Source of the DNA: Microbacterium paraoxydans
GTDB taxonomy: Bacteria; Actinomycetota; Actinomycetes; Actinomycetales; Microbacteriaceae
Reading direction: 5' to 3'
Assembly (NCBI RefSeq): GCF_019056515.1
Contig: NZ_CP064873.1
Span: 2,480,001 to 2,544,000 of the forward strand
DNA length: 64,000 nucleotides
Part shown: positions 27,908 to 38,541 of the stretch, piece after piece
Layout of the letters: every line of letters begins with the position of its first letter
Numbering within the stretch: the first letter of the stretch is position 1
Program-made: the position numbers and the translations under genes
Notes under the pieces: model-generated
What the model was told of the DNA's origin: nothing
Database searches by the model: none
Seen by the model: the letters and a program-made list of their open reading frames with translations, nothing else

Positions 27908-28572
27908 CATCACCCATCCGCGTGCTCCTGGTCGACGACCAGGAGCTGATCCGCCTGGGGTTCCGCATGGTCCTCGAGGCGGAACCCGACATCGTCGTCA
28001 TCGGGGAGGCCGCCGACGGGAAGGCGGCGATCGCGCAGAGCGCCGCACTCGCCCCCGACCTCGTGCTCATGGACATCCGGATGCCGGAGCTCGACGGGAT
28101 CGCGGCGACGACCGCCATCGTCGGCGCGCATCCCGACACGAAGGTGCTCGTCCTCACGACCTTCGATCTGGACGAGTACGCCTTCGGCGCGATCCGGGCC
28201 GGTGCCAGCGGGTTCCTCCTGAAAGACGCCCAGCGCCAGGAGATGCTCTCCGCCGTCCGTGCCGTCCATCGTGGAGACGCCGCGCTGGCTCCGCGGGTGA
28301 CCCGCGTGCTGTTGGAGCATGTCGGCTCGCAGCTCGGAGCCAACGCTCTCGACGAGGTCGACGACGCCGGGTACCGCTCCCTGACCGAACGCGAGCGCGA
28401 GGTGTTCGTCGCGATCGGCCAGGGTCTCACGAACGCCGAGATCGCGGCGTCGCTCTACGTCGGCGAGTCCACGGTGAAGACGCACGTCGGGCGGATCCTG
28501 GCGAAGCTCGGGGCGCGGGACCGGATCCATGCCGTGATCCTCGCGCACCGGCTCGGCCTCGTCGGTCGGTGA
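27904..28572 (+). CDS. NarL/LuxR-family response regulator
   Basis: A 222-residue regulator with a receiver domain (Asp11/Asp12, phosphoacceptor Asp57 in LVLMDIRMPELDG, Thr in VLTTFDLDEYAF, Lys in FLLKDA) and a C-terminal LuxR-type helix-turn-helix (about 157-220, LTEREREVFVAIGQGLTN). It is the last gene of the ABC-kinase-regulator operon and overlaps the kinase stop by ATGA. It likely binds the twin palindromes before the operon (inference from position and dyad symmetry). Confidence 0.93.
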   Translation: MTSPIRVLLVDDQELIRLGFRMVLEAEPDIVVIGEAADGKAAIAQSAALAPDLVLMDIRMPELDGIAATTAIVGAHPDTKVLVLTTFDLDEYAFGAIRAGASGFLLKDAQRQEMLSAVRAVHRGDAALAPRVTRVLLEHVGSQLGANALDEVDDAGYRSLTEREREVFVAIGQGLTNAEIAASLYVGESTVKTHVGRILAKLGARDRIHAVILAHRLGLVGR

Positions 28573-28579
28573 GAGCGGG

Positions 28580-29533
28580 TCAGCCCTGCGGCGGCGTCCA
28601 GGCCGACACGCGGTTCAGGCGCTCGACCTCGTCGGTCGACAGCTCCAGCCGCGCTCCGGCGAGCAGATCCGGCACCTGATCCACCGTCCGGGCACTCGCG
28701 ATGGGCGCGACCACGGTCGGCTGCGCACGCAGCCAGGCCAGGGCCGTCGCGGCGACCGAGGCGCCGTGCGCTCCGCCGATCTCGTCGAGCGCGTCGATGA
28801 TCCGAAGTCCCGCCTCGGTGGCGTACTTCGCAGCGCCGGCGGCCCGCGGAGACCCCTCTCCCCCGGCGTCCGTCGAGCGGTACTTGCCGGTGAGGAAGCC
28901 GCTCGCCAGCGCGTAGTACGGCACGAGGCTCAGCCCAAACTCCTCGGCGACGGGGATGATGGTGTCCTCGACGTCATTGCGGTGCACGAGGTTGTAGTGC
29001 GGCTGGACGGCGACCGGTCGCGCGACGCCGAGGCGGTCCGCGATGTCGATCCACTGCCGGATGCGGTCGGCGGTGTAGTTCGACACCGCCACGTGCCGCA
29101 CGAGCCCGTCCGTGACGAGGGCGCCGAACGCCTCGACCGTCTCCTCCAGCGGCACGGACTCGTCATCGAAGTGGGCGTAGTAGAGGTCGATCTCGTCGAC
29201 GCCGAGGCGAGCGAGCGACGCCTCCGCCGCGCGGCGCACGTTCCCCGCCGAGAGACCGCGGAAGGCGGGGTGCTGGCTGACCTTGGTCGCGACGACGACG
29301 CCCTGGGGCTTCCGCGCCGCGAGCCACGCCCCGATGATCGTCTCGCTCTCGCCACCCTCGTTGCCGGGAACCCACGCACTGTAGGAGTCCGCCGTGTCGA
29401 TGAAGTCGCCACCCCCGTCGACGAAGGCGTCGAGGACGGCGAAGGAGGCGTCACGGTCGGCCGTCCAGCCGAACACGTTGCCGCCGAGGGCGAGGGGGAA
29501 GACGTCGAGGTCACTGGAGCCGATGCGGGTCAT
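28580..29533 (-). CDS. Aldo/keto reductase
   Basis: A 317-residue NADPH-dependent (beta/alpha)8 oxidoreductase. The catalytic tetrad pattern is visible: Asp in FIDTADSYSAW with its Tyr, Lys in VVATKVSQHP and His in YAHFDDESVP. The C-terminal cofactor segment VAPIASARTVDQV is also present. The ATG at 29533 starts the conserved MTRIGSSDLDVFPLALGGN; open frame further upstream is unlikely to be coding. It resembles the AKR11/12 subgroup. Substrate unknown. The 29534-29725 gap holds its promoter region (TATGTT-like box on the minus strand near 29630) and an imperfect hairpin with CAGGTGG/CCACCTG arms. Confidence 0.9.
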   Translation of the reverse strand: MTRIGSSDLDVFPLALGGNVFGWTADRDASFAVLDAFVDGGGDFIDTADSYSAWVPGNEGGESETIIGAWLAARKPQGVVVATKVSQHPAFRGLSAGNVRRAAEASLARLGVDEIDLYYAHFDDESVPLEETVEAFGALVTDGLVRHVAVSNYTADRIRQWIDIADRLGVARPVAVQPHYNLVHRNDVEDTIIPVAEEFGLSLVPYYALASGFLTGKYRSTDAGGEGSPRAAGAAKYATEAGLRIIDALDEIGGAHGASVAATALAWLRAQPTVVAPIASARTVDQVPDLLAGARLELSTDEVERLNRVSAWTPPQG

Positions 29534-29725
29534 GTCCGAGACAACCGCGACGAGCGGCGCGAACATTCCCGCGGTGACGCGAAAGGATGCGCAGGTGGCC
29601 GGGGCGGGGTGCCGACCACCTGCACCCCAGTAACATAACACCCTCCGAAGTGATACGCGATATGCGGGCGTGCGACAACGCACACGCAGAGGCGCCGCGA
29701 TCACGCGAAGGGGTCCGTCAGAGAG

Positions 29726-29798
29726 AGCCGACTACGGGACTCGAACCCGTAACCCCCGTATTACAAGTACGGTGCGCTACCAATTGCGCCAAGTCGGC
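29726..29798 (-). tRNA. tRNA-Thr (anticodon TGT)
   Basis: A 73-nt cloverleaf on the minus strand: acceptor GCCGACT/AGTCGGC, anticodon stem CCGTA/TACGG around loop CTTGTAA (anticodon TGT, reads ACA), and T-arm GGGTTCGAGTCCC. CCA is not encoded. A TAAGCT box at 29811-29816 (minus strand) fits a -10 element. Confidence 0.96.
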
Positions 29799-29840
29799 GG
29801 ATGCCATCACAGCTTAGCGATGGCCGGGACGCTCGACGGA

Positions 29841-30791
29841 CTACTTCGCCGGCGCCGAGGTGGCGGTCGGGGTGGGCGTCGGAGACGTCGACTCGTAGTA
29901 GGCCTCGCTGGCGACGGACATGACGAACGTCGACAGCTCCTGCGGGTCGTCCAGCGCGCCGACGTACGCCTCGCCGTTCACGACGATCATCGGGGCGGCG
30001 GTGAGCACGAGGTCGTCGGAGCCGGGGAGCGGCCCCTCGAGCGCGCGGGTCGTCGCCTCCTTCGCCCAGCTGACGTAGTCGCCGTCCTGGATGCAGGAGC
30101 GCACGGTCTTGGCGTTGTCCACGCCGACGGCACCCGCGAGGTTGGCGAGCTCCTCGTCGGACATCCCGTCGCTGCCCACGTCGGGCTGGTCGTCGAGGAG
30201 GTCGTGGTTGAACGCGTAGAACTGGTCCGGCGAGTGCGTCGCCACGCAGGCGGCAGCTGCGGCGGAACGCAGCGAGTACTTCGTGCCGTTGGAGCTGGCG
30301 GTGAGCAGAGCGACCGGGTGGTAGCTGACGGTCGCGGCGCCGTCCTCGATCCACTGCGCGAGCAGACGGGCGTTGGCGCGCTCGAACTTGCCCGCGTCGG
30401 GCGAGAGGTAGTCGACGTAGACGTGCACCTCGACGGCGCCGGCCGCGGACGGCTCGGGCGACGGCGTTTCGCTGGCGCCGGCCTCACTGGGCTCGGGGTC
30501 CGGTGTGGGGGACGCGGTGCCGGCGATCGCGGCGGAGGCGATGTCCGTCACCACGACGCCGTCCGCCTCCATGCCGCTGGGGCTGAGCTGCGGCTTGGAC
30601 GTCTGCGAGGTCACGGCGAGCGTCACGGCGGTCCCGATCGCACCGACCGCGATGATCGCGACCGCACCGATGATGATCCGTCGCATGAGACGCGCCCGCG
30701 ACTGCTGGGCGTGCACCTTCTGTGCCTTCTCCCGCACGGCCTCGCGCGAAGTGCGAGGGGCGGGGACGTTCGGCGTTTCGTCGCTCGACAT
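29841..30791 (-). CDS. DsbA/thioredoxin-fold membrane protein lacking CXXC
   Basis: A 316-residue protein with a charged cytoplasmic N-terminus, one membrane helix (about 38-61), a Pro/Ser/Glu-rich linker (92-118) and an outer DsbA-like thioredoxin domain (120-300; VEVHVYVDYLSPDAGKF at the first strand). Where DsbA-family oxidases have CPYC or CPHC, this one has Ser130-Pro-Asp-Ala133, so it cannot act as a dithiol oxidase. Cysteines elsewhere (in AAACVATHS and VRSCIQDG) match the two internal cysteines of actinobacterial relatives. The cis-Pro segment AAPMIVVNGEAY is kept. Role may be chaperone-like or binding. It is divergent from the ATPase at 31020. Confidence 0.83.
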   Translation of the reverse strand: MSSDETPNVPAPRTSREAVREKAQKVHAQQSRARLMRRIIIGAVAIIAVGAIGTAVTLAVTSQTSKPQLSPSGMEADGVVVTDIASAAIAGTASPTPDPEPSEAGASETPSPEPSAAGAVEVHVYVDYLSPDAGKFERANARLLAQWIEDGAATVSYHPVALLTASSNGTKYSLRSAAAAACVATHSPDQFYAFNHDLLDDQPDVGSDGMSDEELANLAGAVGVDNAKTVRSCIQDGDYVSWAKEATTRALEGPLPGSDDLVLTAAPMIVVNGEAYVGALDDPQELSTFVMSVASEAYYESTSPTPTPTATSAPAK

Positions 30792-31019
30792 CGTTCCTCT
30801 TGAGTCTCAGGGGGTCCGGGTTGGCCCCGACCACCGTCGGGCGGTGATCGCCGCTGCGCACGGCCGGGTTCGATGCTAACCAGTGAGGCTGAGAAATACC
30901 CAGGTGCGGCCGTTCGTGCCATACTGATCCCGACCCGATGGAGGGTCACGGCGGGTCGCTCCGCCGCTTCATTCACTACGGATCGTCCGGCACGTACCTG
31001 CCGGTGAAGGAGAAACACG

Positions 31020-32123
<1,104 letters not shown>

Positions 32124-32137
32124 TCGGACACTCCACC

Positions 32138-32170
32138 GCGGCGCGGGCTGACTTCGGTCGCCCGCGCCGC
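32138..32170 (+). terminator. Hairpin terminator after ugpC
   Basis: Perfect 11-bp stem (arm GCGGCGCGGGC) with an 11-base loop, followed by GTCGTTTCC. It lies 15 bp after the ATPase stop and 31 bp before the DUF4032 gene. Confidence 0.7.
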
Positions 32171-32200
32171 GTCGTTTCCCCGGCACCCTCAGGAGCCCCC

Positions 32201-33502
32201 ATGCAGGAATCCCTCCGGATCACCGCCAAGACGGTCGACCCCGGTCTGCTCGCTCTGCCCTGGTCGACGCCTCTGGAGAAGTGGCCCTCCGAGCACATCG
32301 TCTCGCTGCCCAAGGGCCTCTCCCGCCACCTCGTGCGCTTCGCGGATCTCTCCGGGCGCGTGGTGGCGGTGAAGGAGACGACGACCGAGATGGCGCGCCG
32401 GGAGTACGAGATGCTCGGCAACCTGTCGCGACTCGACGTGCCGTGCGTGGAGCGCGTCGCGGTGATCGCGGGGCGCACCGACTCGTCGGGGGCGCCGCTC
32501 CCCGCGGCGCTGGTCACCTCACATCTGCGCTTCTCGATGCCGTACCGGGCCCTCTTCACCCGGGTGCTCCGCCCGGACACGGCCACGCGCCTCGTCGACG
32601 CGCTCGCCCTGCTGCTCGTGCGTCTGCACAACGTGGGCTTCTACTGGGGAGACGTCTCGCTCTCGAACACGCTGTTCCGCCGGGACGCCGGGGCCTTCGC
32701 GGCGTACCTCGTCGACGCGGAGACCGGCGAGCTGCACGAAGAGGGCCTCACCGACGGTCAGCGCGCCTACGACCTGGACCTCGCGCGCACGAACATCGCC
32801 GGGGAGATCATGGATCTCGCCGCGGGCGGCCGCCTGGAGCACGGGGTCGACGCCGTCGCCATCGCGGACGGCATCGTGTCGTCCTACCGCTCCCTCTGGG
32901 CCGAGCTCACCGCGCAGGAGTCCTTCTCCGCCGCCGAGACGTGGCGCATCACGGAACGTGTCGAGCGGCTCAACGCCCTCGGCTTCGACATCGACGAGAT
33001 GTCGATGTCGACGACCGCCGACGGCACGGTGGTGGAGATCCAGCCCAAGGTCGTCGACGCCGGGCACCACCAGCGCCGACTCATCCGCCTCACCGGTCTC
33101 GACGTCGAGGAGAACCAGGCCCGGCGGCTCCTCAACGACCTCGACGAGTTCCGTGCCCGCTCCACCAAGCAGTGGGCGGACGAGGAGATGTACGCGCACG
33201 AGTGGCTCACGCGCGTCTTCGAGCCCGTCGTCCGCGCGATCCCCTACGACCTGCGCGCCAAGCTGGAGCCGGCCGAGGTGTTCCACCAGGTGCTGGAGCA
33301 CCGCTGGTACCTGTCGCAGGCGCAGGGACGCTCTGTCGCCCTCGCGGAGGTGCTGACGAGCTACATCAACGATGTGCTCCGCCACCGGCGCGACGAGGCC
33401 ACCATCATGGGGCCGCCGACCGAGACGATGGGCCTCCCCGTCGTCACCGGCACGCTGGCGCTCGGCGACGACGACGAGGTGGACTGGCGCGACCTCGTCT
33501 GA
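32201..33502 (+). CDS. DUF4032 protein with kinase-like N-terminal fold
   Basis: A 433-residue actinobacterial protein. The N-terminal half resembles lipopolysaccharide-kinase/aminoglycoside-phosphotransferase folds: VVAVKET (residues 49-55) supplies a candidate ATP-binding Lys, GFYWGDVSLSNTLF (147-160) looks like the catalytic loop with Asp and Asn, and AYLVDAETGEL resembles the metal-binding DxD/DFG site. The C-terminal half is DUF4032 proper, with no known activity. Kinase activity is inference. It stands alone, convergent with the NAD(P)-binding protein gene. Confidence 0.82.
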   Translation: MQESLRITAKTVDPGLLALPWSTPLEKWPSEHIVSLPKGLSRHLVRFADLSGRVVAVKETTTEMARREYEMLGNLSRLDVPCVERVAVIAGRTDSSGAPLPAALVTSHLRFSMPYRALFTRVLRPDTATRLVDALALLLVRLHNVGFYWGDVSLSNTLFRRDAGAFAAYLVDAETGELHEEGLTDGQRAYDLDLARTNIAGEIMDLAAGGRLEHGVDAVAIADGIVSSYRSLWAELTAQESFSAAETWRITERVERLNALGFDIDEMSMSTTADGTVVEIQPKVVDAGHHQRRLIRLTGLDVEENQARRLLNDLDEFRARSTKQWADEEMYAHEWLTRVFEPVVRAIPYDLRAKLEPAEVFHQVLEHRWYLSQAQGRSVALAEVLTSYINDVLRHRRDEATIMGPPTETMGLPVVTGTLALGDDDEVDWRDLV

Positions 33503-33538
33503 GACCGTGCCCGCCGGTCGGCGCCGCGCCGCACGGCG

Positions 33539-34180
33539 TCAGTAGCCGACCGTGAACCGCTCGCGGTGGTGGTTGCCCTGCTCGATCTCGTCGACGATCG
33601 CGACGGCGAAGTCCGCCCCGGAGATGTACGACTTCCCGTCCTCGCCGCGGACGAGGACGTCACCACCGTCCCGGTAGTGTCCGGTGCGGTCCCCCTCGGC
33701 CCACGGCCCGAAGACCTCGGCCGGGTGCACGAAGAACCAGTCCAGGCTCTCCGCGGTGCGCTCCAGGAGCGCGAGCGAGTCGATGCCGACCTGCGCCTCG
33801 TGCTTGTACTCCTCGGGGAACCCCTGATCGAACAGTCGGGGGCCACCGGGCGCGACGAGGCTGCCGCCCGCGCCGCCCACGACCCCGAGCCGGGTCTCGG
33901 TGCCGTCGAGCAGCGCGACCACGTTCGTCAGCGCCTCGAGGACACGGTCCTCCATGTCACCGCGCGGCGAGAGCGCGGAGACCACGGCATCCGCACCCGC
34001 GAACGCCTCGGTCAGCGTCGCGGGGTCGAGCGCGGACCCCTGCACGTACGCCGCACCCGCGACCGGATCCGCGGGGGTCGAGCGCGAGATGGCGACGACC
34101 GCGTGATCGCGGCTCACCGCCTCCGCGACGATGTGGCGCCCGGCGTAGCCGGTTCCTCCCAGGACGATGATGCGGGCCAT
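33539..34180 (-). CDS. NAD(P)-binding oxidoreductase (NmrA/SDR-a like)
   Basis: A 213-residue atypical short-chain dehydrogenase. The Rossmann motif GGTGYAG is at residues 8-14 and the C-terminal region is that of the 'NAD(P)H-binding' (NmrA/TMR-like) group. The usual YxxxK catalytic pair is not evident, so it may be a redox sensor or epimerase-like protein. It is 15 bp downstream of rlmB and probably read from the same transcript. Stand-alone function unknown. Confidence 0.82.
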   Translation of the reverse strand: MARIIVLGGTGYAGRHIVAEAVSRDHAVVAISRSTPADPVAGAAYVQGSALDPATLTEAFAGADAVVSALSPRGDMEDRVLEALTNVVALLDGTETRLGVVGGAGGSLVAPGGPRLFDQGFPEEYKHEAQVGIDSLALLERTAESLDWFFVHPAEVFGPWAEGDRTGHYRDGGDVLVRGEDGKSYISGADFAVAIVDEIEQGNHHRERFTVGY

Positions 34181-34195
34181 GCGTGTTCCTCTCGG

Positions 34196-35200
34196 TCAGT
34201 CCGCGGCGCGGACGGTCGCGACCTGGTACAGCGCGACCGAGGCCGCGATGCCGGCGTTCAGCGACTCGGTCGCCGCGGAGATGGGGATGGAGACGATCTG
34301 GTCGCAGGTCTCGGTCACGAGGCGGGACAGGCCCTTGCCCTCCGAGCCCACGACGATGACGACGGGACGGTCCGCCAGCTCCAGCGCGGGCAGCGAGACG
34401 TCGCCGTCACCGTCGAGTCCGAGCACGAACACGCCCTGCTTCTTGAACTCCTTGAGCTGCGTGGTGAGGTTCGACGCCAGGGCGACCGGGATGCGCGCCG
34501 CCGCGCCCGCACTCGTCTTCCACGCCGCGGAGTTCACACCGGCGGAACGGCGCTGCGGCAGGATGATGCCGTGGCCGCCGAACGCCGCCGTCGAGCGGAT
34601 GATCGCACCGAGGTTGCGCGGGTCCGTGATGCCGTCGAGGGCGACGAACAGCGGCGTCTCGCCGCGGTCGATGACCTGCTCCAGGAGGTCCTGCGGGTGC
34701 GCGTACTCGTACGGCGGCACCTTGAGGGCGACGCCCTGGTGCACGCCGTCGAAGCCGGCCATGCGGTCGAGCTCCTGGCGGGTGACCTCGAGCACCGGGA
34801 TGTCGCGGTGGGTCGCGATCGACAGCATCTCCTTGACGCGGTCGTCCATCTCGACGCGCTGCGCGATGTACATCGCCGTCGCCGGGATCTTCGCGCGCAG
34901 CGCCTCGAGCACGGAGTTGCGCCCGGTGACCGTCTCGGTGTCGGTGGTGTTGTCCTTCGACCGGGCGCTGCGGTTCGGATTGCCTCCGGAGGCGGGGCGC
35001 CCACCGGGCTTGCCCTTTCCGCCCGCAGCCGCGTAGCGCTCGGCCGCGGCCTTGCGCTTACCGGCGGGGTGCCACGCGCGGTCCTCCGCCTTCGGCGTGG
35101 GCCCGCGCCCCTCGAGCGCCTTGCGCCCGAGACCGCCGGTGCCCTTGGTCGGGCCCTTCTTGTTTCCCTTGCTCGCGCCGGGGCGCCCTGGCTTAGCCAT
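34196..35200 (-). CDS. rlmB: 23S rRNA (guanosine(2251)-2'-O)-methyltransferase
   Basis: A 334-residue SPOUT methyltransferase of the TrmH/RlmB type. The knot motifs [30 protein letters not shown] and [15 protein letters not shown] are intact. An N-terminal tail of about 85 residues rich in Lys, Gly and Arg precedes the substrate-binding L30e-like domain, as in actinobacterial relatives; it probably contacts rRNA. I chose the ATG at 35200, which begins [12 protein letters not shown]. It overlaps the cysS 3' end by 8 bp, a conserved pairing. Confidence 0.93.
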   Translation of the reverse strand: MAKPGRPGASKGNKKGPTKGTGGLGRKALEGRGPTPKAEDRAWHPAGKRKAAAERYAAAGGKGKPGGRPASGGNPNRSARSKDNTTDTETVTGRNSVLEALRAKIPATAMYIAQRVEMDDRVKEMLSIATHRDIPVLEVTRQELDRMAGFDGVHQGVALKVPPYEYAHPQDLLEQVIDRGETPLFVALDGITDPRNLGAIIRSTAAFGGHGIILPQRRSAGVNSAAWKTSAGAAARIPVALASNLTTQLKEFKKQGVFVLGLDGDGDVSLPALELADRPVVIVVGSEGKGLSRLVTETCDQIVSIPISAATESLNAGIAASVALYQVATVRAAD

Positions 35201-36599
35201 CGATACTCCAATGAGTTCCGGCCGGAGTGTCCTCCAGCGTGATTCCTGCGGCGGCGATCGCGTCACGGATGCGATCCGCCGCCGCCCAGTCCTTCTCCGC
35301 GCGCGCGGTGGCGCGCTGCGCGATCATCTCCTGCACCAGCGCGTCCAGCGCCGCTGCCTGCGCGCCCCCGGCGGCGCCCGATCCCGTGCGCGGGTCCAGA
35401 CCGAGGATCCCGGTCATGGCGAGCACCGCCCGCGCCGCGTCCAGGGCCGTGCCGGTGTCGCCCGCGTCCAGCGCCGAGTTCCCGCTCCGCACGCTCTCGT
35501 GCACGACGGCCAGCGCCTGGGGCACGCCGAGATCGTCGTCCATCGCCTCGACGAAGGCGTCGGGCAGGCTCCGCGCGTCCTCGGCACCGATCTCCTCGCC
35601 GGCCGCGCGGAGCGCGCGATCGAGGAAGGAGCGGATACGGCCGAGCGCCGCGTCCGCCTCCGCCCAGGACGATTCCGAGAGGTCGAGGCTCGACCGGTAG
35701 TGCGCGGCGGCGAGGGCGTAGCGCACGACCAGCGGATCCCGCTCCGCGAGCACGTCCCGCGCGAGGGTGAAGTTGCCGAGGGATTTCGACATCTTCTGGC
35801 CCTCGACGGTCACGAGGCCGTTGTGCACCCAGTAGCGGGCGAAGCCGTCACCCGCGGCCGTCGACTGCGCGAGCTCGTTCTCGTGATGAGGGAACCGCAG
35901 GTCGAGGCCGCCGCCGTGGATGTCGAACTCCGCGCCGAGGTACCGCTTCGCCATGGCCGAGCACTCGATGTGCCAGCCCGGACGCCCCGGCCCCCACGGC
36001 GACGCCCAGGTCGCGTCGGCGGGCTCGTCGGGCTTGGCCCCCTTCCACAGGGCGAAGTCCTGGGGGTTGCGCTTGCCCCGCGGGTCGGCGTCCTGCGCCG
36101 CCTCCATCGCGTCCACCGACTGATGGGTGAGATCGCCGTAGGACGGCCAGGAGCGCACATCGAAGTACACGTCGCCCGACCCGTCGGGAGCGGGATACGC
36201 GTGGCCCCGGTCGATGAGCAGCGCGATGAGCTCCTGCATCTGCGGGACGGAGGCCGTCGCCCGCGGCTCGTACGTGGGCGGCAGGATGCCGATGCCGGCG
36301 TAGGCCGCGGCGAACTCCTGCTCCATCCGGTAGGCGAGCGCCCACCACGGCTCGGCGTCCGTGGCGTTGGCGAGCACCTTGTCGTCGATGTCGGTGACGT
36401 TGCGCACGAAGGTCACGCGGCCGTGGCGGTGCGTCAGCCAGCGGCGCAGGAGATCGAAGCTCAGGGCCGCGCGGACGTGGCCGATGTGCGGGCCGGACTG
36501 CACGGTGGGTCCGCACACGTACATCGTGATGTTCTCGGGATCGAGAGGCACGAAGTCGCGCAGCAGCTGTGCGCGGGTGTCGTAGAGGCGGAGAGTCAC
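35193..36599 (-). CDS. cysS: Cysteinyl-tRNA synthetase
   Basis: A 468-residue class I synthetase charging tRNA-Cys. HIGH is at 38-41, KMSKS lies in [11 protein letters not shown], and zinc ligands include Cys29 (YVCGPTV) and the Cys of WHIECSAM. It differs from the mycothiol ligase MshC, which is shorter, in length and in its anticodon-binding C-terminal domain. It is co-transcribed with ispDF (9 bp upstream) and rlmB. Confidence 0.96.
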   Translation of the reverse strand: MTLRLYDTRAQLLRDFVPLDPENITMYVCGPTVQSGPHIGHVRAALSFDLLRRWLTHRHGRVTFVRNVTDIDDKVLANATDAEPWWALAYRMEQEFAAAYAGIGILPPTYEPRATASVPQMQELIALLIDRGHAYPAPDGSGDVYFDVRSWPSYGDLTHQSVDAMEAAQDADPRGKRNPQDFALWKGAKPDEPADATWASPWGPGRPGWHIECSAMAKRYLGAEFDIHGGGLDLRFPHHENELAQSTAAGDGFARYWVHNGLVTVEGQKMSKSLGNFTLARDVLAERDPLVVRYALAAAHYRSSLDLSESSWAEADAALGRIRSFLDRALRAAGEEIGAEDARSLPDAFVEAMDDDLGVPQALAVVHESVRSGNSALDAGDTGTALDAARAVLAMTGILGLDPRTGSGAAGGAQAAALDALVQEMIAQRATARAEKDWAAADRIRDAIAAAGITLEDTPAGTHWSIDG

Positions 36600-36608
36600 C
36601 GCTCAAGC

Positions 36609-37856
36609 CTACTCGGCGGGCGCTGAGAGACTCCGCTCCGGTCGCGGGGTGACGACCGCGACGGCCGTGACCGCGATCCCCTCGCCCCGTCCCGGGAAGC
36701 CGAGGCCGTCGGTCGTCGTGGCCGTCACGGCCACCGGAGCGCCCCCGAGCGCCGCCGACAGAGCAGCCTCGGCCTCCCCGCGTCGTCCGCTGAAGCGCGG
36801 GCGGTTGCCCTGGAACTGCACCGACACGTTGCCGATCGCGAAGCCCGCCTCCGCCAGGAGCTCCGCGGTGCGGGAGAGGAAGACATCGGCGTGCGCCCCC
36901 GCATACTCCGGGTGAGCGGTGCCGAAGTGCTCGCCGATGTCGCCGAGCCCGGCGGCGCCGAGCAGGGCGTCGACGATCGCGTGGGCGACCGCGTCCCCGT
37001 CCGAATGCCCGGAGAGCGCGCGCTCCCCCGGCCATTCCAGCCCGGCCAGCCACAGCGGCCCGTCGCCACCGAAGGCGTGCACGTCCGTGCCGATGCCCAC
37101 ACGGGGTGCGCCCCCGACGGGAGTCGACGGCCGCGCCGCCGAGGCGGGCGATCCCGACGACGTCGCGACGAGGAGGCGGGCGCGCTCCAGGTCGGCGGGA
37201 GTGGTGATCTTGAACGAACGCTCGGAACCCGGCACCAGGCGCACGGTGTTCCCGGCCGCGGCGAAGAGCGCGGCGTCGTCGGTGTACTCGGCACCCCGGG
37301 CGGTCGCCTCCGCGTACGCCGCTTCCAGCAGCGCGCGCGGGAAGCCCTGCGGAGTCTGCGCGGCCGCGAGCTCCGCACGATCCACGGCACCGACGACGAG
37401 ACCGTCCGCGACGCGCTTGAGCGTGTCCACGACAGGCAGGCTCGGCACCGCACCGGCATCGGCGACCACGGCCGCCGCCACCGCGTCGATGACGCCGGGC
37501 GGCGTGAGGGCGCGCGCCGCGTCGTGCACGAGCACCGTCGTGACGTCCCCCCACAGGGCGGCGAGCCCCGCGGCGACCGACTCCTGCCGCGTCGCCCCTC
37601 CGGTGACCACGCGGCCCAGGTCGGCACGATCGCCGGCGGCCTCCCGCAGCTCCGTCTCCGCGTCGCCTTCGTAGCCTGCGGGCGCGACGACCACGACCTG
37701 CAAGGGCGCCGCCGCGAAGACGCCGTCGAGGGCGTGCCGCAGGATGGTGCGGCCGTCGATGCCGACGAACGCCTTGGGCGCTCCGGCCTCGAGACGGGTG
37801 CCGGAGCCGGCGGCGACGACGATGATCGCGGTATGCGGGACGGGGAGGATGCTCAC
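36609..37856 (-). CDS. ispDF: Bifunctional IspD-IspF (MEP isoprenoid pathway)
   Basis: A 415-residue fusion. Residues 1-235 are 2-C-methyl-D-erythritol 4-phosphate cytidylyltransferase ([12 protein letters not shown] nucleotide motif, [10 protein letters not shown]). Residues 250-412 are the 2,4-cyclodiphosphate synthase, with metal ligands in GIGTDVHAF and ALSGHSDGD. The fusion makes two non-consecutive steps of isopentenyl-PP synthesis, and so feeds the carotenoid pathway encoded at the left of the window. Gene order carD-ispD-ispF-cysS-rlmB is conserved in actinobacteria, usually with ispD and ispF separate. Confidence 0.95.
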   Translation of the reverse strand: MSILPVPHTAIIVVAAGSGTRLEAGAPKAFVGIDGRTILRHALDGVFAAAPLQVVVVAPAGYEGDAETELREAAGDRADLGRVVTGGATRQESVAAGLAALWGDVTTVLVHDAARALTPPGVIDAVAAAVVADAGAVPSLPVVDTLKRVADGLVVGAVDRAELAAAQTPQGFPRALLEAAYAEATARGAEYTDDAALFAAAGNTVRLVPGSERSFKITTPADLERARLLVATSSGSPASAARPSTPVGGAPRVGIGTDVHAFGGDGPLWLAGLEWPGERALSGHSDGDAVAHAIVDALLGAAGLGDIGEHFGTAHPEYAGAHADVFLSRTAELLAEAGFAIGNVSVQFQGNRPRFSGRRGEAEAALSAALGGAPVAVTATTTDGLGFPGRGEGIAVTAVAVVTPRPERSLSAPAE

Positions 37857-37880
37857 AGCTTCACGTTACCGGCGGAGACG

Positions 37881-37914
37881 ACGGAAGGCGGGTGCCGCAG
37901 CACCCGCCTTCCGT
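37881..37914 (-). terminator. Hairpin between carD and ispDF
   Basis: Perfect 15-bp stem (arm ACGGAAGGCGGGTGC) with a four-base loop, 10 nt after the carD stop. There is no T-run, so it may act as a partial terminator or 3'-end stabiliser, letting some read-through into ispDF. Confidence 0.65.
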
Positions 37915-37924
37915 GAAGGACGTC

Positions 37925-38407
37925 TCAGGACGCGAGGACCTCGTCGAGCAGTGCGCCCGCCTTGTCCTCGTCGATCTTCTCGGCCAGGGCCAGCTCCGAG
38001 ATGAGGATCTGCCGAGCCTTGGCCAGCATCCGCTTCTCACCCGCGGACAGGCCGCGGTCCTGGTCGCGGCGCCAGAGGTCGCGTACGACCTCGCTCACCT
38101 TGATGACATCGCCGGACGCGAGCTTCTCCAGGTTCGCCTTGTACCGGCGCGACCAGTTGGTGGGCTCCTCGGTGAACGGCGCGCGCAGCACCTCGAACAC
38201 GTGGTCGAGGCCCTCCTTGCCGATCACGTCGCGGACGCCGACGAGGTCGACGTTCTCGGCCGGGACCTCGATGATGAGATCGCCCTGCGTGACGTTGAGC
38301 TTCAGGTATTTCTTCGTCTCGCCCTTGATGACGCGTTCCTTGACCTCGATGATGGTCGCAGCGCCATGGTGCGGATAGACGACGGTCTCGCCAACCTCAA
38401 AAAGCAT
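37925..38407 (-). CDS. carD: CarD-family RNA polymerase-binding regulator
   Basis: A 160-residue essential-type transcription factor. The N-terminal Tudor-like domain (1-60, [17 protein letters not shown]) binds the RNA polymerase beta subunit, and the helical C-terminal domain (about 70-160, [17 protein letters not shown]) carries the conserved Trp that contacts DNA at promoters. It stabilises open complexes, notably at rRNA promoters. The ATG at 38407 follows AAAGGA by nine bases; a TATCCT -10 box lies at 38434-38439 on the minus strand. It is divergent from the LpqE-like gene, as in mycobacteria. Confidence 0.95.
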   Translation of the reverse strand: MLFEVGETVVYPHHGAATIIEVKERVIKGETKKYLKLNVTQGDLIIEVPAENVDLVGVRDVIGKEGLDHVFEVLRAPFTEEPTNWSRRYKANLEKLASGDVIKVSEVVRDLWRRDQDRGLSAGEKRMLAKARQILISELALAEKIDEDKAGALLDEVLAS

Positions 38408-38541
38408 AAAAACATGTCCTTTCGGCAACCTCAAGGATACCACAGGGGATATGCGCTAAGGTTCGCGCTTCCTGTTCCCAGCGGCTCCTCGACTTACCCA
38501 TAGAATGGGGAGGGATATCCCGTCGGACCTCAGGAGGACCC

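Noticed and set aside
24793..28572. The ABC-kinase-regulator operon as a lantibiotic biosynthesis cluster.
   Set aside because: No precursor peptide or modification enzyme is found in the flanks; it is a stand-alone export/sensing unit.
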